Numbered from the stretch's first letter, positions 32,982 through 41,816 are shown. The stretch: DNA of 42,474 nt from Rathayibacter tritici (GCF_002932875.1 NZ_PSWS01000069.1:1-42474); one strand, 5' to 3'. Notes: a model not told the origin generated them from the sequence alone. Numbers and translations are program-made.

Positions 32982-35900
32982 ATGTCAGACGTGCTCAGCA
33001 TCCGCTACCCGCCCGAACTGCCCGTGTCGGCGCGGCGCGAGGACATTGCCGCGGCAATCCGCGACCACCAGGTGGTCATCGTCGCCGGAGCCACCGGATC
33101 CGGCAAGACGACCCAGCTGCCCAAGATCTGCCTCGAGCTCGGGCGCGAGAGCATCGCGCACACCCAGCCGCGCCGCATCGCGGCCCGCACCATCGCCGAG
33201 CGTATCGCGGAGGAACTCGACGACGAGGTCGGCGGGCTGGTCGGCTATCAGGTCCGGTTCACCGATAAGGCGTCCGCGTCGACCCGGATCAAGCTGATGA
33301 CGGACGGCATCCTGCTCAATGAGATGAACCACGACCGGATGCTCAGCCGGTACGACACGATCATCATCGATGAGGCGCACGAGCGCAGCCTGAACATCGA
33401 CTTCCTCCTGGGCTACCTGCACCGCCTGCTGCCGCAACGACCCGACCTCAAGGTGATCATCACCTCCGCGACGATCGACCCGCAGAGCTTCGCGGCTCAC
33501 TTCGCCGACGCCGCGGGCGAGCCGGCTCCGATCATCGAGGTGTCCGGCCGCACCTACCCGGTCGAGGTCCGCTACCGGCCGCTGGTCGCCGAGGAGCCGG
33601 AGGAGGACGACGACACCGACGTCCCGGACGCGACGAGCGGCAGCCGCGACCTGATGACCGGCATCACTGACGCCCTGGCCGAACTGGCCCGCGAGGATCC
33701 GGGCGACGTGCTGGTGTTCCTCTCGGGCGAGAACGAGATCCGCGACGCCGAGGACGCGATCCGCGGGCGGAACCTGCCCGGCACGGAGGTGCTCCCCCTC
33801 TACGGCCGGCTCTCCGCCGCCGATCAGCACCGCGTCTTCGAGAAGGGGCGCACCCCTGGCGTCCGGCGCCGCGTCGTCCTCGCGACCAACGTGGCGGAGA
33901 CAAGCCTCACGGTCCCCGGGATCCGCTACGTGATCGACGGCGGCACGGCCCGTATCTCCCGTTACAGCGCGCGATCGAAGGTGCAGCGGCTACCGATCGA
34001 GGCCGTCTCGCAGGCGTCGGCGAATCAGCGCTCGGGCCGCTCGGGTCGCACCAGCGCGGGCATCGCGATCCGCCTCTACTCCGAGGAGGACTACCTCCGC
34101 CGCCCCGAGTACACCGACCCCGAGATCCTGCGCACGGGCCTGGCCGCCGTCATCCTGCAGATGATCTCGCTCGGCCTCGGCGACATCGCCTCGTTCCCCT
34201 TCCTCACGCCTCCCGACTCCCGCGGTATCAAGGACGGCCTCGACCTGCTCACGGAACTCGGCGCCCTCCGCACCCCCACCTCCCCCTCCCTTCCGCGAGA
34301 TGCCACTTCGGTACGCGACACGCCGCAGAAGGCGTACCCAAGTGGCATCTCGCGGAAGGGGGACGAGGCGGCGGCGCCGCAGCTCACGCGGATCGGGCGG
34401 GATCTCGCGCGGCTCCCGATCGATCCGCGCTTCGGGCGGATGGTCATCGAGTCGCGCCGGCACGGCGTCAGCCGCGAGGTGATGGCGATCGTCGCGGGTC
34501 TCACGATCCAGGACGTCCGCGAGCGCCCGCTCGAGCGCCGAGCGCAGGCCGACCAGCAGCACGCGCGCTTCGTCGATCCGACCAGCGACTTCCTCACCCT
34601 CCTGAACCTCTGGAACTACCTTGAGGAGAAGCAGGACGAGCTCTCCTCCAGCGCCTTCCGCCGCCTGTGCAAGGCCGAGTACCTCAACTACCTGCGCGTG
34701 CGCGAGTGGCAGGACGTGTTCCGTCAGCTGCGCCAGCTCGCGCGTCCGCTCAAGCTCGAGCTCGGTGAGCCGAAGGTCGACCCCGACGGGATCCACCGGA
34801 GCCTGTTGGCCGGCCTGCTCTCGCACCTGGGCATCAAGGACACCACTTCGCAGCAGGCGCAGCGTGCGGCGAAGAACCGCGAGCGCCAGAACGTGCAGTA
34901 CCTCGGCGCCCGCAACGCGAAGTTCTCGATCTTCCCCGGGAGCGCCCTGGCCAAGAAGCTGCCCGACGCGGTGATGAGCGCCGAGCTGGTCGAGACGAGC
35001 CGCCTCTTCGCGCGCTCGAACGCGGCGATCGACCCGGCCTGGGCTGAGGCGATCGCCGGTGACCTGGTGAAGCGGCAGTTCAGCGAGCCGCACTGGGAGA
35101 AGTCGCAGGGCGCGGCCGTCGCCTACGAGAAGGTCACGCTCTACGGAGTGCCGATCATCGCGCGCCGCCGCGTCCAGTTCTCGCGAATCGACGCCTCCTA
35201 CGCCCGGGAGCTGTTCATCCGACACGCCCTCGTCGACGGCGAATGGGAGTCACGGCACGCGTTCGACAAGAAGAACCGGGCCCTGCGCGCCGAACTCGAG
35301 CGCCTCGAGGAGCGCACCCGCCGCCGCGACCTGCTCGTCGACGACGAGGCGGTCTTCGACTTCTACGACCGCCGCCTCCCGCGCGACATCACCTCCGTGC
35401 GCTCCTTCGACTCCTGGTGGCGCACTACTCAGCACGACGAGCCCGACCTGCTGACGATGACGCAGGAGACTCTGCTGCCCGAGGACGCGGAGCAGGTCGA
35501 TGAGACCGCGTTCCCGACCCAGTGGCGCCAGGCCGACCAGCGCCTACGGCTCTCGTACCGGTTCGAGCCGGGGACGGAGGAGGACGGAGTGACGGTGCAC
35601 GTGCCGCTCGCGCTGCTGCCGCGCGTCACTCCGCTCGGCTTCGACTGGCTGGTGCCGGGGCTCCGCGCCGAGCTGGTGACCGCGATGATCAAGGCGCTGC
35701 CCAAGCACCTGCGCCGGAATGTTGTGCCCGCGAACGACTGGGCGCGGAAGCTCACCGCCGCCCTCCCGCACGACGTGCCGAATCCGCCGACGGAGTCGTT
35801 CGCCGCGACCCTCGCCGGAGCGATCCGCCGCGAGGCCGGAGTGGTAGTGCAGCCCGAGGACTTCGACCTCGAGCGGATCCCCTCGCACCTGCGCGTCACC

Positions 35901-36896
35901 TTCGCGGTCGCCGACGAGCGGGGGCGCACGATCGCCGCCGGCAAGGAGCTCGCCCCGCTGGCCGAACGGCTGCGCGGCCGGGTGCGCGACGAGGTCGCGC
36001 GCGTCGTCGAGGCCCGCGTGCCCGACGCGCTCGAGCGCCGGGGACTGAAGACGTGGGACATGCCGGAGCTGCCCCGCGTCACCGACACCCGGCAGGGCGG
36101 AAACACGATCCGCGCCTACCCGGCCCTGATCGACGACGGCGACTCGGTGTCCATCCGCCTGCTCGCCACCGCCGAGGACCAGGCGCGCGAGCACCCTCGA
36201 GGCGTCCGCCGCCTCCTCCTGCTCGCGACGCCGAGCCCCGTCGCCTACGTGCAGCAGCACCTCACCTCGAACGAGAAGCTCGTGCTCGCGCAGAGCCCGT
36301 ACCAGAACACCACAGCGCTCTTCAGCGACTGCTTGCTCGCCTGCGTCGACGCGGTGCTCTGGCGGATGAAGCCCGACGGCATGCTCTTCCTGCGCGCCGA
36401 GTTCGATGCCGTGCGCGACCGCGTCTCGGCGAGCGTGATGGATGCGATGTTCGAGACCGTGAAGACCGTCACTACGATCCTGACCACCGCCCGCGGCGTC
36501 GAGAAGGCGCTCAAGGCCTCGACGAGCATGGCGCTCCTGCCTGCGCTCACCGACGCGCGCGAGCAGCTCTCGGGCCTGGTCTACCCCGGCTTCGTCTCGG
36601 CGACCGGAGTGGAGCGGCTGCGGCACCTCCCGCGCTACCTCGCGGCGATCACCGAGCGCTTCGGCAAGATCGCCGAGAACGTGGGCCGCGACCGCATCTG
36701 GCTGAACGAGGTGCAGGCCGCGCAGGAGCTCTACCGCTCCGCCGGCGGCGGCGTACCGCTGCCCGCGCACGCCCCTGAGCGGATCGAGCGCGCCCGCTGG
36801 CTCCTGGAGGAGCTGCGGGTGAGTTTCTTCGCGCAGTCGCTCGGCACCGCCGAGAGCGCCTCTCTCCAACGCATCCGCAAAGTCCTGACCCCCTGA
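32982..36896 (+). CDS. hrpA: ATP-dependent RNA helicase HrpA, with a palindromic element inserted in frame
   Basis: A 1304-residue DEAH helicase, full length for the family. It has Walker A GATGSGKTTQLPK (about residues 36-48), DEAH in TIIIDEAHERSLN (about 126-138), motif III TSATIDPQ, and the C-terminal helicase motifs ATNVAETSLTVPGI and QRSGRSGRTSAGI. Winged-helix/ratchet and OB-fold regions follow (LTRIGRDLARLPIDPR; NVQYLGARNAKFSIFPGS), then the long DUF3418 C-terminus. HrpA acts on structured mRNA and stalled ribosomes. Between LTELGAL and QLTRIGRDL the frame contains about 30 extra residues encoded by a 61-bp palindromic repeat (residues about 438-458) with a copy elsewhere in the window. 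The frame remains open through it. Confidence 0.95.
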   Translation: MSDVLSIRYPPELPVSARREDIAAAIRDHQVVIVAGATGSGKTTQLPKICLELGRESIAHTQPRRIAARTIAERIAEELDDEVGGLVGYQVRFTDKASASTRIKLMTDGILLNEMNHDRMLSRYDTIIIDEAHERSLNIDFLLGYLHRLLPQRPDLKVIITSATIDPQSFAAHFADAAGEPAPIIEVSGRTYPVEVRYRPLVAEEPEEDDDTDVPDATSGSRDLMTGITDALAELAREDPGDVLVFLSGENEIRDAEDAIRGRNLPGTEVLPLYGRLSAADQHRVFEKGRTPGVRRRVVLATNVAETSLTVPGIRYVIDGGTARISRYSARSKVQRLPIEAVSQASANQRSGRSGRTSAGIAIRLYSEEDYLRRPEYTDPEILRTGLAAVILQMISLGLGDIASFPFLTPPDSRGIKDGLDLLTELGALRTPTSPSLPRDATSVRDTPQKAYPSGISRKGDEAAAPQLTRIGRDLARLPIDPRFGRMVIESRRHGVSREVMAIVAGLTIQDVRERPLERRAQADQQHARFVDPTSDFLTLLNLWNYLEEKQDELSSSAFRRLCKAEYLNYLRVREWQDVFRQLRQLARPLKLELGEPKVDPDGIHRSLLAGLLSHLGIKDTTSQQAQRAAKNRERQNVQYLGARNAKFSIFPGSALAKKLPDAVMSAELVETSRLFARSNAAIDPAWAEAIAGDLVKRQFSEPHWEKSQGAAVAYEKVTLYGVPIIARRRVQFSRIDASYARELFIRHALVDGEWESRHAFDKKNRALRAELERLEERTRRRDLLVDDEAVFDFYDRRLPRDITSVRSFDSWWRTTQHDEPDLLTMTQETLLPEDAEQVDETAFPTQWRQADQRLRLSYRFEPGTEEDGVTVHVPLALLPRVTPLGFDWLVPGLRAELVTAMIKALPKHLRRNVVPANDWARKLTAALPHDVPNPPTESFAATLAGAIRREAGVVVQPEDFDLERIPSHLRVTFAVADERGRTIAAGKELAPLAERLRGRVRDEVARVVEARVPDALERRGLKTWDMPELPRVTDTRQGGNTIRAYPALIDDGDSVSIRLLATAEDQAREHPRGVRRLLLLATPSPVAYVQQHLTSNEKLVLAQSPYQNTTALFSDCLLACVDAVLWRMKPDGMLFLRAEFDAVRDRVSASVMDAMFETVKTVTTILTTARGVEKALKASTSMALLPALTDAREQLSGLVYPGFVSATGVERLRHLPRYLAAITERFGKIAENVGRDRIWLNEVQAAQELYRSAGGGVPLPAHAPERIERARWLLEELRVSFFAQSLGTAESASLQRIRKVLTP
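34294..34354. repeat. 61-bp palindromic element (family B) inside hrpA
   Basis: The terminal inverted repeats 34294-34308 and 34340-34354 are identical to those of the copy at 25681-25741. In this copy the arms extend to 21 bases (34288-34308 and 34340-34360), and the core has an inner 7-base stem (34310-34316, 34332-34338). Total length is the same 61 bases. The core matches the other copy in the opposite orientation (CGACACGCCGC here, GCGGCGTGTCG there). It is translated as part of HrpA. Confidence 0.92.
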
Positions 36897-36911
36897 CCCC
36901 CTCTCCTCCGC

Positions 36912-36979
36912 CGAGGGAACCCCGACCCGTCGAGGGAGCCCCCTGAAGCAGGCTCCCTCGACCGCCCGGGGTTCCCTCG
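36912..36979. repeat. Nested inverted repeat after hrpA (palindromic family A, copy 2)
   Basis: Outer 13-base perfect arms (36912-36924, 36967-36979) surround inner 12-base perfect arms (36929-36940, 36951-36962) with a 10-base loop. It starts 15 bases after the hrpA stop and ends 20 bases before the MFS start, so it can terminate hrpA transcription. It is related to the element at 20-109. Confidence 0.85.
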
Positions 36980-36987
36980 AGGGGCGC

Positions 36988-36993
36988 TAGGGT
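36988..36993 (+). promoter_or_regulatory. Leaderless -10 hexamer of the MFS gene
   Basis: TAGGGT ends six bases before the GTG at 37000. It lies immediately beyond the right arm of the palindromic element. Confidence 0.5.
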
Positions 36994-36999
36994 CGTCCG

Positions 37000-38205
37000 G
37001 TGGGCAGCTACACCGATCTTGTGAAGACCCCCGGGGTGGGGCGCATCATCCTCGCGCAGCTGACCGCGCGCTTCCCGTTCGGGATGCTCTCGCTCGCGTT
37101 CCTCCTGCACGTGGAGCGGGTGCACCACTCGTATGCGGCCGCCGGCCTGGTGCTCGGCTCGATGTCGATCGGGCAGGCGATCGCGGGGCCGCTGACCAGC
37201 CGCCTGATGGGTCGGCTCGGGATGCGCCGCGTGCTCACGATCACCCTCGTGGTCTGCGCGAGCGCGATCATCGCGATGGCCGTGCTGCCGCTCGAGGTGT
37301 GGCAGTTCGTGGTGATCGGCTTCATCGCGGGCCTCAGCATGCCACCCGTGCAGCCGGCCGTGCGGACCATCTACCCCAAGATGGTGACCAGCTCGCAGCT
37401 CACTCCGCTCTTCTCGCTCGACGCCTCCGCCCAGGAGATCATCTGGGTGCTCGGCCCGGTGTTGGCCACCGTCATCTCGATCCAGGTGTCGACGGTCGCG
37501 GGCATCCTGACCGCCGCCGCGTTCCTGATCGGCGGCGGCATCTGGTTCATCGCCTCGCCCGAGGTGGGTCGCGTGCGCATTCCGCGCTCCAAGCGCCGCC
37601 TCGGAGTGGTGCTGACCAAGCCCCCGGTGCTGCTGGCGACGATCGTCGGCTTCCTCCTGATCGGCGCCTGCTCGGCTGTGGAGGCGGGCGTCGTCGCGGT
37701 CTTCGGCGAGGGCGGAGTCGAATCCGGCGTCGTGCTCGCGGTGTTCGCGGCGGGCTCCCTGGCCGGCGGACTCGCCCTCGGCCACATTCCGATCAGCCGG
37801 TGGGCGACGGCGCGGCGGATGCTGATCGTCACGGTCGGCATGGGCCTGGCGGCCGTCTCGACCGACTTCTGGTGGCTCTGCGTCACCCTCTTCCTCGCCG
37901 GCATCGGCATCGCCCCCGCTCTCGCGGCCCTGTTCGCGATCACCGCCTCCAGCGTGCGCTTCTCGGACACCGCGGAGGCCTACGGCTGGGTCGGCACGGG
38001 TCAGCTGATCGGGGCCGCGCTCGGCTCCGCCATCGCCGGGGTGCAGATCGACCAGGCCGGTCCAACCGCCGCGATCCTCGTCGCCGCCGCGTTCGCGCTG
38101 GTCGGCTTCCTGGTGCCGCTGCTCGGCCGCCGCTACCACCCGGACCTGCGCGGACGTGACGCCAGCCCCCTTCCCGACACGGAACCCGTCACCCTCCCCT
38201 CGTAG
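37000..38205 (+). CDS. Major facilitator superfamily transporter
   Basis: A 401-residue membrane protein with about twelve hydrophobic helices in two halves. The loop 2-3 motif of the superfamily appears as GPLTSRLMGRLGMRRVL (about residues 66-82). The halves are joined by a basic loop (VGRVRIPRSKRRLGVVLTKP). The N-terminus SYTDLVKTPGVGRIILAQLTARFPFGM resembles drug-type MFS carriers of actinobacteria, but the substrate cannot be read from the sequence. A GTG start with a leaderless promoter. The gene is followed by a small unknown gene. Confidence 0.88.
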   Translation: MGSYTDLVKTPGVGRIILAQLTARFPFGMLSLAFLLHVERVHHSYAAAGLVLGSMSIGQAIAGPLTSRLMGRLGMRRVLTITLVVCASAIIAMAVLPLEVWQFVVIGFIAGLSMPPVQPAVRTIYPKMVTSSQLTPLFSLDASAQEIIWVLGPVLATVISIQVSTVAGILTAAAFLIGGGIWFIASPEVGRVRIPRSKRRLGVVLTKPPVLLATIVGFLLIGACSAVEAGVVAVFGEGGVESGVVLAVFAAGSLAGGLALGHIPISRWATARRMLIVTVGMGLAAVSTDFWWLCVTLFLAGIGIAPALAALFAITASSVRFSDTAEAYGWVGTGQLIGAALGSAIAGVQIDQAGPTAAILVAAAFALVGFLVPLLGRRYHPDLRGRDASPLPDTEPVTLPS

Positions 38206-38275
38206 GGCGACATCCCGTTGTCCGCCATCCGTGGGCCCCCTAGTGTGGGGCCCCACGGCTCGGGAGGACGATGGC

Positions 38276-38818
38276 ATGGGGCTGCGGGAGGACGCGGAAG
38301 AACTGGTGCGCGAGCACCGTCGCTCCGCTGCCCGCACCGACCTGCTCGACCCGTGGTCAGACCCCGAGAGCCCTGAGTGGTGCACCGAGCTCGCCGCCGC
38401 TCTCTGGCAGGGCTCGTTCCGGCCCAGTCCCGTCTATTTCCGCCGTGAGCAGTCCGCGCACGCCTTCCGCGGCCCGCACTCGATGCGTCTGCACCACCTC
38501 GGCTATGGCTGGCAACTCACCGCGCACCGGGAGCAGCACGGTGTGCTCGCCTCCGAGACAGCCGTCGTCCTCGAGACCGGCTCCCTCTGGCGCGGTCTCG
38601 GCGTCGGGCACCGCCCGGTGCGCGCACGTCGCGGCCGAGCCGGGGTCGAGGGTCTGCAGGCGGGTCACGACGTGCACTTCGCCGTGCGCGGCATCATCGA
38701 GCGGAGCGACGTGGCGCGTGCCGAGCGGCGCCTCCTCTTCGGGGTGGCCGGTCTCGCGGCGCTGATCGAGGACGGTGTGCGCGTCGGAGCGCACGGCGAG
38801 CTCGCCTGGAACGTGTGA
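38276..38818 (+). CDS. Hypothetical protein, no family recognised
   Basis: A 180-residue soluble protein without signal or membrane segments. The first third is acidic and Trp-containing (DPWSDPESPEWCTELAAALW). The rest is beta-like with a conserved-looking core (RLHHLGYGWQLTAHREQHGVLASETAVVLETGSLWRGLGVG) and a basic patch (RPVRARRGRAG). ATG at 38276 with GGGAGGA seven bases upstream, and TAGTGT at 38241-38246 as a possible -10 hexamer, giving a leader of about 23 bases. Codon use looks normal for the window, so it is probably a real, lineage-specific gene. It is followed by the aldo/keto reductase gene 22 bases later. Confidence 0.65.
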   Translation: MGLREDAEELVREHRRSAARTDLLDPWSDPESPEWCTELAAALWQGSFRPSPVYFRREQSAHAFRGPHSMRLHHLGYGWQLTAHREQHGVLASETAVVLETGSLWRGLGVGHRPVRARRGRAGVEGLQAGHDVHFAVRGIIERSDVARAERRLLFGVAGLAALIEDGVRVGAHGELAWNV

Positions 38819-38840
38819 GCCCACGTGTCAGCATGGGGGC

Positions 38841-39659
38841 ATGAGCGTCCCCCTGATCCCCCTCAACGACGGCCGCGCGATCCCTCAGCTCGGGCTCGGC
38901 GTCTACAAGATCGGCGACGAGGAGGCGGCCCGCACGGTCGCCCTCGCCCTGGAGGCCGGCTACCGCCACGTCGATACCGCGACGCTCTACGGCAACGAGC
39001 GCGGCGTCGGCGCGGGTATCCGGGCGAGCGGCCTCCCCCGCGAGCAGGTCTTCGTCACCACGAAGGTCTGGAACGATGACCACGGGTTCGACGAGACTCT
39101 CGCCGCCTTCGACCGCAGCCTCGAGCTGCTGGGTACCGACTACGTCGACCTCTACCTCGTGCACTGGCCGATCCCCTCTCGAGACCGCTACGTCGACACC
39201 TACCGCGCGCTCGAGCGCCTGCAGAGCGAGGGGCGGGCCCGCTCGATCGGCGTGTCGAACTTCGCCGAGGAGCACGTGCAGCGCCTGCTCGAGGAGACCG
39301 GCGTCGTGCCCGCGATCAATCAGGTGGAGTTGCACCCGAGGCTGCCGCAGGAGGAGCTGCGCGCCTTCGACACCGCCCACGGCATCGTCACCGAATCCTG
39401 GTCCCCTCTGGCCCGGGGGCGGCTGCTCGGCGAGCCCGCGCTCGCGCGCGTGGCGGCGAAGCACGGCGTCTCGCCGGCGCAGGCGGTCCTGCGCTGGCAC
39501 GTGCAGCTCGGCGTCGTGGTGATCCCGAAGTCGGTGACTCCGGAGCGGATTCGCGAGAACCTCGACGTCTTCGACTTCACTCTCGACGAGGAGGATCTCG
39601 CGGTGATCGCGGGACTCGCGACCGGCGAGCGCACCGGCCGCGACCCTCGGTTCGATTGA
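38841..39659 (+). CDS. Aldo/keto reductase (2,5-diketo-D-gluconate reductase-like)
   Basis: NADPH-dependent TIM-barrel reductase, 272 residues. The catalytic tetrad is visible: Asp in RHVDTATLYGNE (about residue 45), Tyr in the same segment, Lys in VTTKVWNDD (about 75), and His in LYLVHWP (about 108). The NADPH-binding C-terminal segment VVIPKSVTPERIRENLDVFDF is typical of family AKR5. CAGCAT lies six bases before the ATG, a weak leaderless-type hexamer. Physiological substrate unknown. The wrecked hydrolase gene follows. Confidence 0.93.
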   Translation: MSVPLIPLNDGRAIPQLGLGVYKIGDEEAARTVALALEAGYRHVDTATLYGNERGVGAGIRASGLPREQVFVTTKVWNDDHGFDETLAAFDRSLELLGTDYVDLYLVHWPIPSRDRYVDTYRALERLQSEGRARSIGVSNFAEEHVQRLLEETGVVPAINQVELHPRLPQEELRAFDTAHGIVTESWSPLARGRLLGEPALARVAAKHGVSPAQAVLRWHVQLGVVVIPKSVTPERIRENLDVFDFTLDEEDLAVIAGLATGERTGRDPRFD

Positions 39660-39691
39660 GGCTCTAGAGACGATGCCGGCGGGCAGCGCCG

Positions 39692-39899
39692 CGGCACGGC
39701 TCCTACCGACGTGACGCCTACGCCGACGACGCCCTCGTGCGAGGGCCGTTCGACCTCGTCGTCGGCCACTCGCTCGGCGGAGCGGTCGCGGTGCGTGCCG
39801 CTGCCCGCGACCGCGGCTGGGCGCGGCGCCTGGCGCGACAACCCCACTGCGACCCTCGCGATGCTCCGCGAGTGGGCCGAGAGCCCGGCGACGGTGTGA
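39692..39899 (+). pseudogene. Alpha/beta hydrolase remnant, truncated and frameshifted
   Basis: One frame reads RHGSYRRDAYADDAL followed by FDLVVGHSLGGAVAVRAAA, which includes the GHSLGG nucleophile elbow of alpha/beta hydrolases. After GWARRL, homology-like sequence continues in a different frame as WRDNPTATLAMLREWAESPATV and stops at 39899. The N-terminal half, including the oxyanion region and any start codon, is missing, and the C-terminal His part of the triad is absent. A gene in decay is the simplest reading. Upstream of 39692 only a short spacer remains after the aldo/keto reductase. Confidence 0.7.
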
Positions 39900-40064
39900 G
39901 CGCAGACGCCGTGTTTCGAGCGGATGAAATCTGGCAGGGAGGGACTGGGCGGATCTCCTTCCTGTGAATACCCTCGCAGAAGACGCGATTTTCTCCCAGT
40001 CTTCAGGGAGGAACCCGTCCGGACCGCCGACGCGGCGGCCCGTTCTCGAGGAGAGGGAGCCCCA

Positions 40065-41816
40065 GTGGCGCGAACCACCACGAACACCCCGAGCGGCCGT
40101 CGACGCCGCTCACTGATCGGCTCGAGCGCGATGATCGGTGCGGGCGCCCTCGTCGCCGGTCTCGCCTTCGCCCCGGCGGCGAACGCCGTCGAGCCGGTCG
40201 CCTTCGCCGACACCGTGACGGTCGACGGCATCATGACCCACCTGGAGGCGCTCCAGGCCATCGCGGACGCCAACGGCGGCACCCGGGCGATCGGCACTCC
40301 GGGCTACGAGCTGAGCGGGGAGTACGTCGAAGCGGTCCTCGCATCCGCCGGTTACACCACGACCCGCCAGGACTTCACCACCTCGACCCAGACGATCGAT
40401 GCCTTCACGCTGACCACCGGCACCGGCGCCGTCGGCACCCCGATGGAGTTTACTCCGTCGACACCCGAGGGCGGCGTGACCGGCGAACTGATCGCACCCG
40501 TCGATCCGCTGGGCTGCAGCGCCGATGCCTGGACCGGACTCGACGCCACCGGCAAGGTCGCGCTTGTCAGTCGCGGCTCCTGCAGCTTCCTCGAGAAGTC
40601 GATCGCCGCCGGTGCCGCGGGCGCCTCGGCGATCCTGATCTACGACAACGCCCCGAGCGATGCCCTCAACGGCACCTTCGGCGCACAGGACGAGGCCGCG
40701 GTCCCCGGCGTCGGACTCACCCAGGCCGAGGGCCAGGCGCTCCTGGCCGCCCTGCCCGCCAGCGTCTCGGTGCTGATCGAGCAGACCACCACCGAGGTGG
40801 CGACCTTCAACATCGTCACCGAGACCCCGGGTGGCGACCACGACAACGTGGTCATGCTCGGCGCGCACCTCGACAGCGTGCCCGCCGGCCCCGGCATCAA
40901 CGACAACGGCTCCGGATCCGCGACGCTGCTCGAGACGGCCGTGCAGCTGGCCGCCGCGGGCGAGACCACCAACGCGGTCCGCTTCGCCTGGTGGGGCGCC
41001 GAGGAGGTGGGCCTGGTCGGCTCGTACACCTACGTCGACTCCCTGTCGGAGGAGGACGCCTCGACGATCGCGACCTACATGAACTTCGACATGGTCGCCT
41101 CGCCGAACTACGTGATTTCCGTGTACGACGCGAATGAGTCCACCTACGAGGCTCCCGTGGAGGTGCCGGCCGGCTCGATCGCGACCGAGAAGGCATTCAC
41201 CGACTACTTCGACTCGATCGACCAGCCCTGGATCGACACCGCCTTCGACGGTCGTAGCGACTACGACGGCTTCATCTCGGTGGGCATCCCGTCCTCGGGA
41301 GTCTTCACCGGCGCCGACGACGTCAAGACGGAGGAGGAGGTCGCGCTGTTCGGCGGTACCGCCGGCATCACGCACGACCCGAACTACCACTCCGCCGCCG
41401 ATGACATCGACAACATCAATCAGGAGGCGCTGGGCATCACGTCCAAGGCCATCGCGTTCGTGACCGCCTCGTTCGCCGCGGACACCTCCGCGATCGACGC
41501 CGAGAAGAACCCGACCACGCCGACTCCGGAGCCCAGCGCGACTCCGACCGCCGGGCCGCCCGTCCCCCCGATCGCGGAGCCGACCGTCCCCCCGACGACC
41601 GCTCCCACCACCGCGCCGACGAACGCTCCGACGAACGCTCCAACCCCGGGCAGCACGCCGGCGCCGGTCGCCCCGCACCCCGGCGGACGCCCGCCCCTGG
41701 CCTCGACCGGAGCCGACATCGGGCTGCCGCTGGGCCTCGGCGCCCTGCTGGTCGCCGGCGGCATCGGCGGGCTCCTGCTCGCCGCGCTGCGCCGCCAGCG
41801 CGCCGAGCGCGGCTAG
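40065..41816 (+). CDS. Secreted M28-family aminopeptidase with PA domain and LAxTG sortase anchor
   Basis: A 583-residue exported zinc aminopeptidase. A signal peptide (RRRRSLIGSSAMIGAGALVAGLAF, ending ANAVEP) is followed by a PA insert domain (about 130-250, GKVALVSRGSCSFLEKSIAAG). The M28 core carries the metal ligands His/Asp in MLGAHLDSVPAGPGINDNGSGS, the Glu pair in WWGAEEVGLVGS, Asp in MNFDMVASPN and His in YHSAADDIDNI. A Thr/Pro/Ala-rich stalk then leads to LASTG (about 545-549), a membrane helix and RRQRAERG. LAxTG is the class E sortase pattern of high-GC actinobacteria. GTG start with GGAG five bases upstream. Confidence 0.92.
   Translation: MARTTTNTPSGRRRRSLIGSSAMIGAGALVAGLAFAPAANAVEPVAFADTVTVDGIMTHLEALQAIADANGGTRAIGTPGYELSGEYVEAVLASAGYTTTRQDFTTSTQTIDAFTLTTGTGAVGTPMEFTPSTPEGGVTGELIAPVDPLGCSADAWTGLDATGKVALVSRGSCSFLEKSIAAGAAGASAILIYDNAPSDALNGTFGAQDEAAVPGVGLTQAEGQALLAALPASVSVLIEQTTTEVATFNIVTETPGGDHDNVVMLGAHLDSVPAGPGINDNGSGSATLLETAVQLAAAGETTNAVRFAWWGAEEVGLVGSYTYVDSLSEEDASTIATYMNFDMVASPNYVISVYDANESTYEAPVEVPAGSIATEKAFTDYFDSIDQPWIDTAFDGRSDYDGFISVGIPSSGVFTGADDVKTEEEVALFGGTAGITHDPNYHSAADDIDNINQEALGITSKAIAFVTASFAADTSAIDAEKNPTTPTPEPSATPTAGPPVPPIAEPTVPPTTAPTTAPTNAPTNAPTPGSTPAPVAPHPGGRPPLASTGADIGLPLGLGALLVAGGIGGLLLAALRRQRAERG

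Noticed and set aside
36649-38385. 578-residue minus-strand frame across the MFS gene
   Set aside because: Antisense of the MFS gene, low-complexity His/Asp/Arg-rich translation.
40110-41678. 522-residue minus-strand frame opposite the M28 gene
   Set aside because: Gly/Val/Arg-rich shadow frame; the plus strand encodes a complete secreted peptidase.
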